The notes beneath the pieces are model-generated. The model was not told the origin of the DNA, searched no databases, and saw only the letters and a program-made list of their open reading frames with translations. A DNA stretch of 64,000 nt from Staphylococcus pettenkoferi (GTDB lineage Bacteria; Bacillota; Bacilli; Staphylococcales; Staphylococcaceae), in the NCBI RefSeq assembly GCF_026659735.1, contig NZ_JANSKK010000004.1:1-64000 (forward strand), given 5' to 3'. Below are positions 54,673-64,000 of the stretch, piece after piece. Numbering within the stretch: the stretch's first letter is position 1; each line of letters starts with the position of its first letter. Both the position numbers and the translations under genes were made by a program.

Positions 54673-55449
54673 ATGACACAAGGCAATCAAACGGTTGCAC
54701 AACAATTATTCAAAGCTTTTCAGGATCACGAACCCATCCCTTTTATCAGTAAAAGTGTAGAACTATCTGAACCTGAAGCGTACGCAACACAAGACTTACT
54801 CATCGAGCAACTTAAAGATGCACAGAACGTTGAGGTGGCGGGCTATAAAGTCAGCATGACGAGCGCCGATACGCAAAGCATCGCCAACACACATGAGCCT
54901 GCATATGGCACGATACTATCGAACAAGGTCTTTAAGCATGAGAGTGAAATTGCAGTTTCTGAGTTATTTGACCCACTCATTGAACCAGAAATCATGTTTA
55001 TACTGACGGCAGACTTACCTCAAGACCCAAGTGCCGAAGAAGTGTTAGATAGCGTACGCATCGCACCAGGTATCGAAGTACCAGACGCACGCTATCAAGA
55101 CTGGTTCCCTAACTTCACACTCGGTGACTTACTTGCCGACAATACAGCTACAGGTTTAATCGTCGTAGGAGAAGAAGTCGCACCCCTCTCTTACGATAAA
55201 TTCGCTGATATTCAATTATCTCTGTCATTCAATGGCGAAGAAATAGAAACTGGAGATTCAACTGAAGTTCTTGGCAACCCAGTGAAATCTGTACAGTGGT
55301 TAGCGAAGAAACTTGCTGATCACGGCAAGCAATTGAAAGCAGGACAAGTGATTTCTTCTGGTACCTTTATCTCTCCAATTCCGGTTAAAAAAGGCACTTA
55401 TGAAGCCTCTTATTCAGACGTTGGTAGTGTGAAAGTGACGTTTAAATAA
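54673..55449 (+). CDS. 2-keto-4-pentenoate hydratase-like protein (FAH superfamily)
   Basis: 258 residues. VAGYKVSMTS (about 58-67), EPAYGTILSNKVF, LIEPEIMFILTADLP with metal-binding Glu pair, and IAPGIEVPDARYQDW (about 140-154) match the MhpD/OHED hydratase group of the fumarylacetoacetase superfamily. Probable Mg-dependent hydratase or decarboxylase; substrate uncertain because no aromatic catabolism genes adjoin. ATG at 54673 with GGGAGAG upstream. Confidence 0.88.
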   Translation: MTQGNQTVAQQLFKAFQDHEPIPFISKSVELSEPEAYATQDLLIEQLKDAQNVEVAGYKVSMTSADTQSIANTHEPAYGTILSNKVFKHESEIAVSELFDPLIEPEIMFILTADLPQDPSAEEVLDSVRIAPGIEVPDARYQDWFPNFTLGDLLADNTATGLIVVGEEVAPLSYDKFADIQLSLSFNGEEIETGDSTEVLGNPVKSVQWLAKKLADHGKQLKAGQVISSGTFISPIPVKKGTYEASYSDVGSVKVTFK

Positions 55450-55456
55450 TGTTTTT

Positions 55457-55505
55457 GAGAGAATGAAACAATGAAATTAAATAGATTTTTATTTCATTCT
55501 CTTTT
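55457..55505 (+). terminator. terminator of the hydratase gene
   Basis: GAGAGAATGAAA / TTTCATTCTCTT stem with TTTT. A few bases past the stop. Confidence 0.78.
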
Positions 55506-55680
55506 ATCACTCTTAAATAAAAAGAAAAGGTTGAATTTAATTCATTGTGATTGTAATGAAGTAAGTTAATTTTTTGAATTGAGTAGATTTTCTAGGCAAT
55601 TTTATTCTTGTAATACTACTAAGCAAAAACTATTAATATTTCATTAAATAACTATATTAACCTTTGTTTTAAAGACGGCT

Positions 55681-55790
55681 TGAGACGCTTGAGGGATTAA
55701 GGCTGCAATGAAAATCCATTCTTAGAGCTCGTTGAGCGATAAGAATTAGTTGAATGCAGCCCCCCTAAGCAAGCGAAAGCTCGTCAAAAA
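55681..55790. repeat. composite hairpin repeat, copy 2 (inverted relative to copy 1)
   Basis: Plus strand stem GGCTGCA (55701-55707) / TGCAGCC (55755-55761) encloses ATCCATTCTTAGAGCTC and its partner GATAAGAATTAG. It aligns to 9446-9530 in reverse orientation with about 80 percent identity; the outer stem differs from GACCACA / TGTGGTC by paired changes. Flanked by TTAGGGGGG / CTTGCTTTCG in the other strand, as in copy 1. Confidence 0.72.
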
Positions 55791-55814
55791 AACAAAATAT
55801 ACTATATTCTTTAG

Positions 55815-55848
55815 TACTCAGCTATTGCAGTTTTAGCTGGGTATTTTT
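55815..55848 (+). terminator. terminator-like hairpin downstream of repeat copy 2
   Basis: TACTCAGCT / AGCTGGGTA stem then TTTTT. No coding gene ends here, so it may terminate a short transcript containing the repeat. The rest of 55506-55996 shows only AT-rich sequence before the catalase gene, with a possible SigB-like GTTTTG-N14-GGAATA at 55943-55968. Confidence 0.5.
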
Positions 55849-55996
55849 ATATCAATTGTAAAAGTATTCGACAACTAGCAAACAACACTTTTAAATACAC
55901 AATAAATAACACGTTATTTCAATTCACTAGCGCTTTGAATAACGTTTTGTTTTTAATAATCGTGGAATAAAAGCAGTAAGAAAGTGGGGGAATAGT

Positions 55997-57994
55997 ATGT
56001 CTAATAAAAAGCAAGAACAAATGCAACAATTTCGAAAAAACAATGATCAACAAGCCATGACAACGAACAATGGCGTGAAAATTAGTGAAGATGAAAACAC
56101 GTTAACAGTGGGCGATCGTGGTCCAAGTCTACTTGAAGACTTCCATTTCAGAGAAAAAATTATGCATTTCGACCACGAACGTATTCCTGAACGTATCGTG
56201 CACGCACGTGGGTTCGGTGCACACGGTGAGTTCCAAGTATATGAAGATTTATCCAAATATACATCAGCTGATTTCTTAACACATCCTGAAAAAACAGCAC
56301 CTGTCTTCGTAAGATTCTCAACTGTTCAAGGTTCTAAAGGTTCACCTGATACGGTTCGTGACGTACGCGGGTTCGCAACGAAATTCTACACTGACGAAGG
56401 TATCTTTGACCTCGTAGGTAACAACATTCCAGTCTTCTTTATCCAAGATGCAATTAAATTCCCTGATTTAATTCATGCGGTTAAACCTGAACCTCATAAC
56501 GAAGTACCTCAAGGTGGTTCAGCACACGATACATTCTGGGATTTCTTCGCTCAGAATCCAGAGTCAACACATACTGCAGTGTGGGCAATGAGTGACCGCG
56601 GTATTCCGAAGAACTTTAGACAAATGGAAGGTTTCGGCATTCACACATTCCGCTTAGTGAATAAAGAAGATCAATCTTACTTCGTGAAATTCCACTGGAA
56701 ACCGAAACAAGGTCTTGAATCTCTCGTTTGGGACGAAGCGCAAATTCTTCACGGTAAAGATGTCGACTTCCACCGTAAAGACTTATACGAATCTATCGAG
56801 AAAGGCGACTATCCTGAATGGGAATTGGGCTTACAAATCATCCGTCCAGAGCAAGAATTTGATTTCGACTTTGATATCTTAGACCCAACTAAGATTTGGC
56901 CAGAAGATCAAGTTCCTGTGAAGATTGTAGGTAAAATGACGTTAAATCAAAACGTTACAAACGTTTTTGATGAAACAGAACAAGCGGCTTTCCATCCTGG
57001 TCATATCGTTCCGGGTATCGACTTCTCAAATGACCCATTATTACAAGGTCGTTTATTCTCATATACAGATACTCAAATTTCAAGACTTGGCGGACCTAAT
57101 TTTAACCAAATCCCTATCAACCGCCCAGTGAACGAAGTGCATAACAACCAACGCGATGGTATGCATCAAATGAACAAGCATGAAGGTCAAACGGCTTATC
57201 ATAAAAACTACCTTAACAACAACGACCCTCATACAACGCCACGTGAAGAAGGCGGTTATGAGCACTATCAAGAAAAAGTGGAAGGTCGTAAGATTCGCAA
57301 ACGTAGTGAAAGCTTTAAGGATTACTACACTCAAGCGAAATTGTATCTCAACAGTTTAACCCAACCTGAATTCGACCACACTGTCGATGGTTTCTCATTC
57401 GAAATCGGTAAATGTAAAGATATTGGCGTTAAGCAAAATGCGGTAAATCAATTGAATAAAGTAGACCGTGAACTCGCAGAACGTGTGGCAGAGAATGTCG
57501 GCGTTGAACTTCCTGACGAGAACGAAGAAGTTCAAACTGACGCGAAAGACAGTCAGCTTACAATGACGAAATACAATATTCCACTCGAAGGTCACTCTGT
57601 AGCAGTAGCGACAAACGGTGATATCAGTGAAGAGACGTTGAAATCTTATGCACAAGTCTTCGCAGACAAACATCTTAACTATGCCTTTGTCGGCGCGCAT
57701 CCTAAAGCAATTTCAGAAGACTTCGGTATCACGGAAACGTATGACACTGCACATCCAACACTCTTCGATAGCTTAATCGTTATCTCAGATGGCTCAGATA
57801 TGCATCCTGCAGCTGAAGAGTTTGCGGAACTCGCTTACAAACACAACAAACCTATCGTTGTAAATGAGAAAGCGAAAGAACAAATGGCTAATAGTAAAGT
57901 GAACTTTGACGCGCCAGGTGTCATCACTTCAGATGATCCAACAGCTATCGTTCAAGCATTCGAACGCGTACGTTATTGGGATCGAGAAAGATAA
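55997..57994 (+). CDS. large-subunit (clade 2) catalase
   Basis: Dismutates hydrogen peroxide. 665 residues, much longer than the roughly 500-residue KatA. The heme core has His69 (ERIVHARGFGAHGEF), Asn142 (DLVGNNIPVFF) and the proximal Tyr in RLFSYTDTQISRLGG (about 355). The extra C-terminal flavodoxin/DJ-1-like domain (about 520-665, HSVAVATNGDISEETLKSYA) defines HPII/KatE-type clade 2. A strong AGTGGGGGAA precedes the ATG. It stands immediately upstream of ahpC-ahpF with its own terminator. Confidence 0.94.
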   Translation: MSNKKQEQMQQFRKNNDQQAMTTNNGVKISEDENTLTVGDRGPSLLEDFHFREKIMHFDHERIPERIVHARGFGAHGEFQVYEDLSKYTSADFLTHPEKTAPVFVRFSTVQGSKGSPDTVRDVRGFATKFYTDEGIFDLVGNNIPVFFIQDAIKFPDLIHAVKPEPHNEVPQGGSAHDTFWDFFAQNPESTHTAVWAMSDRGIPKNFRQMEGFGIHTFRLVNKEDQSYFVKFHWKPKQGLESLVWDEAQILHGKDVDFHRKDLYESIEKGDYPEWELGLQIIRPEQEFDFDFDILDPTKIWPEDQVPVKIVGKMTLNQNVTNVFDETEQAAFHPGHIVPGIDFSNDPLLQGRLFSYTDTQISRLGGPNFNQIPINRPVNEVHNNQRDGMHQMNKHEGQTAYHKNYLNNNDPHTTPREEGGYEHYQEKVEGRKIRKRSESFKDYYTQAKLYLNSLTQPEFDHTVDGFSFEIGKCKDIGVKQNAVNQLNKVDRELAERVAENVGVELPDENEEVQTDAKDSQLTMTKYNIPLEGHSVAVATNGDISEETLKSYAQVFADKHLNYAFVGAHPKAISEDFGITETYDTAHPTLFDSLIVISDGSDMHPAAEEFAELAYKHNKPIVVNEKAKEQMANSKVNFDAPGVITSDDPTAIVQAFERVRYWDRER

Positions 57995-58009
57995 GTGAAA
58001 TGATAATGA

Positions 58010-58048
58010 AACACGGCAGCCCATAGATGAGGTTGTCGTGTTTTTTTT
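58010..58048 (+). terminator. catalase terminator
   Basis: AACACGGCAGCC / GGTTGTCGTGTT stem, then TTTTTTTT. The following 58049-58300 holds no gene that I can see. Confidence 0.88.
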
Positions 58049-58303
58049 ACACTGAGGTTATTTTTGGAAGATAAGAAGTTACTCTACAAAGGAAAGAGGG
58101 AGTTACTTTACTGAGTATTTTAAATACCATTGGGAGATTTAACACGCCTGTCAGTTGAGAATCAATATCTCTAATTGAAATTCTGTCTCAATCATCACGA
58201 TTTCTCTTAGAATTTATGATAATTTTGTTAAACGAGGTTAAATTCTGTTAAGATGCATTTAAAATTCCTATCATCTCAGCACTTTTACTCAAAAGCGCTT
58301 ATA

Positions 58304-58332
58304 TTGACGAATTGATAATGCCATGTGATAAT
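58304..58332 (+). promoter_or_regulatory. ahpC promoter
   Basis: TTGACG (58304-58309), 17-nt spacer, GATAAT (58327-58332). The start should lie at about 58339, leaving a leader of about 92 nt. Confidence 0.7.
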
Positions 58333-58345
58333 TAGACTTAAGAGA

Positions 58346-58391
58346 TTAGAATTATTATAAACAAGCTACCGAGATAGCTAAATAATTCTAA
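58346..58391 (+). promoter_or_regulatory. PerR box and inverted half-copy in the ahpC leader
   Basis: TTAGAATTATTATAA (58346-58360) matches 14 of 15 positions of the PerR box TTATAATNATTATAA, just after the start site. AATAATTCTAA (58381-58391) is the exact inverse of its first 11 bases, giving either a second weaker box or an 11-bp hairpin in the mRNA. Confidence 0.78.
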
Positions 58392-58430
58392 TTCAAAAAA
58401 ACAGATTACGAAACAGGAGGATGTTTATCT

Positions 58431-59000
58431 ATGTCTTTAATCAATAAAGAAATCTTACCATTCACTGCAAACGCTTATGATCCTAAGAAAGACGAATTCT
58501 TCGAAGTATCAGATGAAGATTTAAAAGGTTCTTGGAGTATCCTTTGCTTCTACCCAGCTGACTTCTCATTCGTATGTCCTACAGAATTAGAAGATTTACA
58601 AAATCAATACGACAAATTACAAGAACTTGGCGTAAATGTTTACTCTGTATCAACAGATACGCATTTCGTACACAAAGCTTGGCACGATCATTCAGAAGCG
58701 ATCAACAAAGTACAATACCCAATGATCGGTGACCCTTCTCAAACTATCACTCGTAACTTCGACGTATTAGACGAAGAAGGTGGCGTGGCTAACCGCGGTA
58801 CATTCATCATCGACCCAGACGGCGTTGTACAAGCTGCTGAAATCAATGCTGAAGGTATCGGCCGTGACGCAAGCACATTAGTACGTAAGATCAAAGCTGC
58901 TCAATACGTACGTAAGAACCCAGGCGAAGTTTGCCCAGCTAAATGGGAAGAAGGTTCTGAAACATTACAACCAGGCCTTGATTTAGTTGGTAAAATCTAA
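58431..59000 (+). CDS. ahpC: alkyl hydroperoxide reductase subunit C (2-Cys peroxiredoxin)
   Basis: Reduces peroxides and peroxynitrite; recycled by AhpF. 189 residues: peroxidatic Cys49 in DFSFVCPTE, resolving Cys168 in GEVCPAKW. Expected length. AGGAGG precedes the ATG, with a PerR-type box upstream. ahpF starts 16 nt after the stop. Confidence 0.98.
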   Translation: MSLINKEILPFTANAYDPKKDEFFEVSDEDLKGSWSILCFYPADFSFVCPTELEDLQNQYDKLQELGVNVYSVSTDTHFVHKAWHDHSEAINKVQYPMIGDPSQTITRNFDVLDEEGGVANRGTFIIDPDGVVQAAEINAEGIGRDASTLVRKIKAAQYVRKNPGEVCPAKWEEGSETLQPGLDLVGKI

Positions 59001-59016
59001 GGAGGCATTGATTTAA

Positions 59017-60540
59017 ATGCTTAATGATGAGTTAAAGTCACAATTACAACAATTACTTCAACTCATGGAAGGTGACGTTGTCTTACGCGCAAGTTTAGGT
59101 TCTGATGACAAATCTGAAGAACTTAAAGCGCTCTTAGACGAAGTATCAGCGATGTCATCTCAAATCCAAGTTGAAGAGGCATCCCTTAAACGTACACCAA
59201 GTTTCACTGTCAATCGACCTGATGAGGATACTGGCATTACTTTCGCCGGTATCCCAATGGGTCATGAGTTTAACTCTTTCGTGCTCGCACTGCTACAAGT
59301 AAGTGGTCGTCCACCTAAAGAAGAGCAAAGTGTGCTCAACCAAATTAAATCTTTAGAAGGTCCACTTCACTTTGAGACATTCGTCAGTTTGACTTGTCAG
59401 AAATGTCCAGATGTCGTTCAAGCACTCAACTTGATGAGTGTCGTGAACCCTAACATCACACACACTATGATTGACGGTGCAGTCTTCAAAGACGAATCCG
59501 AAGATATCATGGCTGTACCTGCTGTCTTTTTAAACGGCGAGGAATTCGGTAACGGACGTATGTCTGTCCAAGATATTCTTAACCAACTCGGCAGTAAAGC
59601 TGACCCTTCTGAATTCAATGACAAAGACCCTTACGATGTACTTATCGTGGGCGGTGGTCCTGCGAGCGGTACTGCAGCGATTTACACAGCACGTAAAGGT
59701 TTACGCACAGGTATCGTCGCTGATCGTATCGGTGGCCAAGTTAACGATACAGCTACGATCGAGAACTTTGTCACTGTGAAAGAAACTGAAGGACCTCAGT
59801 TCTCATCTGCACTTGAAGATCACATCAACCAGTACGATGTCGATGTGATGAAAGGTATTCAAGCTAAAGGTATCGAGAAGACAGACGACGGTATCGAAGT
59901 CACATTAGACAACGATGCGAAGTTAATGAGTAAGACAGTGATTATTGCGACAGGTGCACGTTGGCGTAAATTACAAATTCCTGGCGAAGATCGTTTGCTC
60001 AACAAAGGTGTTGCGTTCTGTCCACACTGTGACGGTCCTTTATTTGAAGGCAAAGATGTCGCAGTTGTCGGCGGAGGTAACTCAGGTGTTGAAGCTGCAA
60101 TCGATTTAGCAGGTATTGTTAAAAATGTAACATTACTCGAACGTAATCCTGAATTGAAAGCAGACAACGTGTTACAAGAACGCTTAAGAGAATTACCAAA
60201 CGTAACGATTGTTAAAAATGCCCAAACTACTGAAGTATTAGGCGAAGATAGCGTGACAGGTATTCAATATCAAGACAAAGAAACAGGTGAAGAACACGAG
60301 ATTCAACTCGACGGAATCTTTGTTCAAATCGGTTTACTCCCTAATACTGAATGGCTCGACAACTATGTTGAGTTGAACCAAGGTAACGAAGTAATGATCG
60401 ATCGTAAGAATGCTACAAGCGTACCAGGTATCTTTGCAGCTGGTGACGTGACAGACGATCGCAACAAACAAATCATTATTTCTATGGGCGCAGGCGCAAA
60501 CGCTGCACTCAACGCATTCGATTATATTATCCGTAATTAA
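59017..60540 (+). CDS. ahpF: alkyl hydroperoxide reductase subunit F
   Basis: NADH:AhpC disulfide reductase, 507 residues. N-terminal double-thioredoxin-like domain with Cys127-x-x-Cys130 (LTCQKCPD); FAD site [20 protein letters not shown] (about 208-227); redox pair Cys335/Cys338 (FCPHCDGP); NAD site [17 protein letters not shown]-binding end [15 protein letters not shown] precedes the ATG. Operon with ahpC. Confidence 0.98.
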   Translation: MLNDELKSQLQQLLQLMEGDVVLRASLGSDDKSEELKALLDEVSAMSSQIQVEEASLKRTPSFTVNRPDEDTGITFAGIPMGHEFNSFVLALLQVSGRPPKEEQSVLNQIKSLEGPLHFETFVSLTCQKCPDVVQALNLMSVVNPNITHTMIDGAVFKDESEDIMAVPAVFLNGEEFGNGRMSVQDILNQLGSKADPSEFNDKDPYDVLIVGGGPASGTAAIYTARKGLRTGIVADRIGGQVNDTATIENFVTVKETEGPQFSSALEDHINQYDVDVMKGIQAKGIEKTDDGIEVTLDNDAKLMSKTVIIATGARWRKLQIPGEDRLLNKGVAFCPHCDGPLFEGKDVAVVGGGNSGVEAAIDLAGIVKNVTLLERNPELKADNVLQERLRELPNVTIVKNAQTTEVLGEDSVTGIQYQDKETGEEHEIQLDGIFVQIGLLPNTEWLDNYVELNQGNEVMIDRKNATSVPGIFAAGDVTDDRNKQIIISMGAGANAALNAFDYIIRN

Positions 60541-60586
60541 TGCATATTCTACCTATCATTTATTAAAACGAATTTGCGCGATTGAT

Positions 60587-60624
60587 AAAGAGAGTCTCAA
60601 AGAGATTGAGGCTCTCTTTTTATT
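60587..60624 (+). terminator. ahpCF terminator
   Basis: AAAGAGAGTCTC / GAGGCTCTCTTT stem then TTATTTTT. Confidence 0.85.
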
Positions 60625-60772
60625 TTTATTATTTTCGAATTTAATTTATAGTAATAATAAGTAGAATCAGAGCGAAGTTTTGCCTGATAGAGATATTCGT
60701 AAGTGATAAACAAAATATAAAGCTATCTCATGTTATATTAGCAGTAAATACTTTAAATAATTGAGGTGCGCT

Positions 60773-62467
60773 ATGTTTGAATTTTTAAAGATGAGCAAAA
60801 AAGAAGCACTTGATTTATACGACTACTTTAATATTCAAGATCGAGATAATTTTCCTATGGAATTAGCGAATTATATGTATGAAGAAGGCTTCAAAACACT
60901 CTATAACGACTTAAACAAAGAAGGTCAGAAACAAATAGAAGATTTGATTAAAGCTGGTAAACCACTTACAATCTTACCTTTCCAAGAAACTAATAATCTA
61001 CGTCTTCTTATAGGCTTTAATATTTTACAATATTATACCGTTGATGAATATTTTATTTCTCCTTCGGATTTAAATTTATTTAATCAGCAGGTCTTTGATA
61101 ACAAATATCCAGAAATTGATGATCTTTCTGATGAACAGTCAACGTTAGTAAGAAAGCAACAGCTGATCTATCACACTCGTGTAGAGCACGAACAAATGAC
61201 ACTCTATGAACATTTAACAGAACACTTTACAGTTGATGAACTGAAAGATTTCTGTAGAACATACGATATTAAAGGCTTTTCTCAAAAAAATAAAAAACAA
61301 CTAGCGGAATTGATTCAAAAACATATCATGACGGATGATGACTTGCTCAACACGCTCTTAGCAGGACTTACTAAGAAGAATAAGGACTATATGGAAATAA
61401 TGATTGGACAGATGAGAAACAGTCTGCAAGATATTGTAGATCCCTATCCACTTGAAGAAATCATCTTCTATCATCACCCTTTCATGAACGTTCTAGTCAT
61501 TCCACAAAATTTATACGATCGTATGATTCAACTTGAAAATGAGTGGTTAGACGCTGCAGCTGAAGATTTCTTTGATGATGATGATGAAATGGACGAAGAA
61601 GAACTTGAGTTATTAGATCAAAACATGCTTGAGGAAAATAAAAGACTTCTAGACGAACTCAAAGCAGATCCTGAGATAGCTAATTCTAAAGAAGGACAAG
61701 AAGTACTTGAGATGTTAGAAGCACTTAAAAATGACGATGAGGAAACAATCAAGCGACTTCTTTTCTCAGACGAAACTGACGTTCCAGAAGAGTTAAGAGA
61801 GACGTTATTGAATGACGAACCCTCAATGATAGATAACCAAGCTCACTACTTCTGCCACCTAACAGTGTGGTTCTATGGCATAGTGAGTACACAACATCTA
61901 GCGAAACTCTGGAAGAAATACTTCAATGAGAACATGAGTGCGAAACAAGTAGAACTCGAGTGTCGTAAAGAACTTGATAATAGATATGTGATTAAGAATA
62001 ATTACGTTATTCACCCTCTATATCATAATACCGTCGGAGATGAAATGATAAGCATCTCAGAGCTTGTCAAAGACTATTATGTGCCTGAATCTCTCGACGC
62101 AATGTTTGACATGATAGATTATGAAGCTGATCCAGAAAGAAATCCACACGTTAAGAACTTACAGCGTACATTACAACGCTATTTTAAAGGCAGTACTATG
62201 TTAGATACCGATGATTTATTAAGTGAAATGGTCGCAATGCTTAAACTCATGCCAGATGAGAAGTCTATCGATTACATGGTTAAAGATATTACAGGTAATC
62301 CAGACTTAAAATTTAAGAAAGGTGCACCCCAAGCTTTTATTAAAGTACTTAAACAAGTGAGTCCATATGTTCATACTTGGTTATTTAAAGGGTACTCTCG
62401 CCAACAGCTTGAGGAGAAAGCTAAACATAAAAGTAACGTCATTCAATTTGATGAGTTTAGAAAATAA
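60773..62467 (+). CDS. large acidic protein with SAP-like segment, unknown
   Basis: 564 residues, soluble, very acidic in the middle (EDFFDDDDEMDEEELELL, about 264-281). A helical segment VDELKDFCRTYDIKGFSQKN followed by KKQLAELIQ (about 153-181) has the spacing of SAP/Rho-N motifs, which bind nucleic acid. No catalytic signature or signal peptide seen. The ATG at 60773 has GAGGTG just upstream. Single gene with a terminator at its stop. Function unknown; a nucleic-acid-associated role is only a hint from the SAP-like part. Confidence 0.75.
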   Translation: MFEFLKMSKKEALDLYDYFNIQDRDNFPMELANYMYEEGFKTLYNDLNKEGQKQIEDLIKAGKPLTILPFQETNNLRLLIGFNILQYYTVDEYFISPSDLNLFNQQVFDNKYPEIDDLSDEQSTLVRKQQLIYHTRVEHEQMTLYEHLTEHFTVDELKDFCRTYDIKGFSQKNKKQLAELIQKHIMTDDDLLNTLLAGLTKKNKDYMEIMIGQMRNSLQDIVDPYPLEEIIFYHHPFMNVLVIPQNLYDRMIQLENEWLDAAAEDFFDDDDEMDEEELELLDQNMLEENKRLLDELKADPEIANSKEGQEVLEMLEALKNDDEETIKRLLFSDETDVPEELRETLLNDEPSMIDNQAHYFCHLTVWFYGIVSTQHLAKLWKKYFNENMSAKQVELECRKELDNRYVIKNNYVIHPLYHNTVGDEMISISELVKDYYVPESLDAMFDMIDYEADPERNPHVKNLQRTLQRYFKGSTMLDTDDLLSEMVAMLKLMPDEKSIDYMVKDITGNPDLKFKKGAPQAFIKVLKQVSPYVHTWLFKGYSRQQLEEKAKHKSNVIQFDEFRK

Positions 62468-62488
62468 GACGTCCGGCAGTCTTATTTT
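62461..62488. terminator. terminator overlapping the stop codon
   Basis: AAAATAAGAC / GTCTTATTTT stem; the left arm includes the stop codon of the preceding gene. Confidence 0.72.
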
Positions 62489-62695
62489 AAAAGAATTGCA
62501 CAAAGGCGTATAGGAAAATGCGAGTTTCTTCTATACGTCTTATTTATGTGTGAAATTTTGATTCTGGCTAACCTCTTCGTTCAAGAAGATGTCATGAATC
62601 TACAGTTAAAATTAATGTTCTTACTCTCTAAATCATGGTACCCTTAAAGGTGCAAATGTTATGTAATTACGGACACTAAAGGAGATTCTTGTACA

Positions 62696-63313
62696 ATGAA
62701 GAAAAGTCTGATTCTCGGATTAATAATGATACTTACACTCACTCTCGCAGCATGTAACAACAAAGACGAAGATCATCAAGATCATAGTTCTAAAAATGCG
62801 CCTAAGAACGTAAAAGAACTATCAGAAAAGGACATCTTCCAAGACCAGACGAAAGGTAAAAAGTTATCAGAGAAAGAAGCTAATCAAGCAATTCAAAAAT
62901 ATGTGGATGTAAACTCCGATATTCTTGATAATAAATACTTGATGCAATATAAATTAGATAGACAGTATGGTTCTGACCAAAAGATTACTGATAAGCAGGC
63001 AGACCGTCTTACTAAATTATCTCACCTTTCTATTAAAAACGATGTACGTTTCGAGAAATATATGAAAAACAACACGCTCCCAGCTGGTTATAAAGATAAC
63101 GTAGACCGTATTATTAAATATTTCACAGCGCTGAACAGTACGATTAAAGACGCAGATAAAGATATCGAAGAACTTGATTATCAACCACAGAACGAGCTCA
63201 ATGTTGTCGATGTGTCTACGAAATATGCGGGCGATGTGAATGGTAAACAACAGAAAAAGATCAAGAAATTCTTAAAATCTAAAGATATTAAAACCGATGC
63301 AGTAGATAAATAA
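62696..63313 (+). CDS. NDxxF-motif lipoprotein
   Basis: 205 residues. Lipoprotein signal with lipobox LAAC (Cys20), then a charged, helical body containing NDVRFEKYMKNNTLPAGY (about 118-135), where NDVRF is the motif that names the family. Exposed on the outer membrane face; function unknown. AAAGGAGA precedes the ATG. Confidence 0.88.
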   Translation: MKKSLILGLIMILTLTLAACNNKDEDHQDHSSKNAPKNVKELSEKDIFQDQTKGKKLSEKEANQAIQKYVDVNSDILDNKYLMQYKLDRQYGSDQKITDKQADRLTKLSHLSIKNDVRFEKYMKNNTLPAGYKDNVDRIIKYFTALNSTIKDADKDIEELDYQPQNELNVVDVSTKYAGDVNGKQQKKIKKFLKSKDIKTDAVDK

Positions 63314-63459
63314 GTTTAATGCTACAAAATTTCGTTCTCAAAAATCCAACCAGCTATCATCAAATATTACAAATATGACAGACTATAATGTCGTATGAAA
63401 CCTTGTGATGAAAGAATTATTATTTTTAGGTCTGTCACCATTGTTAAATATGTGTAAAA

Positions 63460-63487
63460 AACCTTACATGATTGTAAGGTTTTTTGT
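63460..63487 (+). terminator. terminator of the NDxxF lipoprotein gene
   Basis: AACCTTACA / TGTAAGGTT stem then TTTTT. Confidence 0.85.
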
Positions 63488-63571
63488 CTCAAATTCGCTT
63501 TATTCCTATAGATCTGCTTTGATACAATAACTAACAACAAGGGCTTACGTTAGTACTGAGGAGGCAGATTT

Positions 63572-63754
63572 ATGGTCTTAACGGTTCTCATTGGAGCAAT
63601 TACTGCTGTCTTCATCGCTTTTGTACTATTCGACAAACAAGAGAAGAATGAAATGCGACCACTACATGTGTTCCTAAGCGTCATTACAGTGATTCTAGCA
63701 GTACTATTAGGAAGTTTCTTAGATAATCTCAATTATCTCTTTCACCTTTCCTAA
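63572..63754 (+). CDS. 60-residue membrane protein, unknown
   Basis: Two hydrophobic spans (about 2-20 and 32-50) joined by DKQEKNEMRPL, ending NLNYLFHLS. GAGGAGG lies 7 nt before the ATG, supporting expression. No family recognised. Confidence 0.68.
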   Translation: MVLTVLIGAITAVFIAFVLFDKQEKNEMRPLHVFLSVITVILAVLLGSFLDNLNYLFHLS

Positions 63755-63820
63755 GATGCTCTAATGCATTCACTTGTTGATTTAAATATTGCACTTATAG
63801 GGATTTACGATAGTCATAAG

Positions 63821-63861
63821 GGGCAGGATAGAAATCAGTTGGATTTCTGTCCTGCTCTTTT
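63821..63861 (+). terminator. terminator
   Basis: GGGCAGGATAGAAATC / GATTTCTGTCCTGCTC stem then TTTT. 63862-64000 shows nothing recognisable. Confidence 0.82.
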
Positions 63862-64000
63862 AATTTGTGGCTAAAATGCGCTAACTACAAAGCAATCAAT
63901 CGATACATAGATGTGGTAAATGCAAATTTAGTTTGCTTCTTTTTGACTCAAACTTTTTTATCTCTCAAAGTATTATTTTTAAATCATTTTGACAAACGTG

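Overview
The window is chromosomal DNA from a staphylococcus. Its blocks follow the gene order I recall for Staphylococcus: dnaX-ebfC-recR beside the trehalose operon; a LysM-CHAP autolysin; xpt-pbuX-guaB-guaA behind a guanine riboswitch; nfrA and tcyP near ahpC-ahpF; scdA; and a YSIRK-type lipase precursor. FosB, SigB-type promoters and a PSM-like peptide agree with this. The species cannot be fixed from the sequence.

Layout. 1-1042: the left edge carries tandem rRNA promoters and the pre-16S leader on the minus strand, with the 16S gene just outside. 1043-5175: recR, ebfC, dnaX, a GNAT gene and the long-form SRP RNA, all minus. 5257-9166: treP-treC-treR with a 22-bp palindrome inside the promoter. 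9300-9530: a composite hairpin repeat that recurs at 55.7 kb. 9627-12317: a lipase gene lying between two unannotated mini-ORFs for amphipathic peptides. 12.7-31.8 kb: MarR-controlled efflux, a glutamyl-endopeptidase-like protease, tRNA-Ser, a YibE/F pair, MscS, Sle1-like autolysin, a PSM-like peptide, an NSS transporter, an esterase, two MFS genes, DUF805, CsbD and TspO.

31.86-41.3 kb is an AT-rich accessory stretch. A MarR/MFS cassette is flanked by panD and by a second, diverged copy of the panD 3' end. Beyond it lie a HAD phosphatase, a GNAT, a Panacea (SocA-type) protein, a small membrane protein, an ArsR/MFS divergent pair, a PH-SHOCT protein, a decayed IS30 transposase and fosB. Core genome resumes with the purine salvage and GMP operon (41.7-46.98 kb).

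47-64 kb: SigB-type stress gene, a RacA-like HTH/coiled-coil protein, scdA with a methyltransferase behind a Fur-like box, tcyP, nfrA, a hydratase, a large-subunit catalase, PerR-type ahpC-ahpF, an uncharacterised acidic protein with a SAP-like segment, an NDxxF lipoprotein and a small membrane protein.

The most novel-looking items are the peptide-lipase-peptide operon, the structured repeat with compensatory stem changes, the panD partial duplication around an efflux cassette, the xpt riboswitch with its terminator about 175 nt downstream, and a RacA-like DNA-membrane tether candidate. All product names come from reading translations and motifs by eye; no database search was run.
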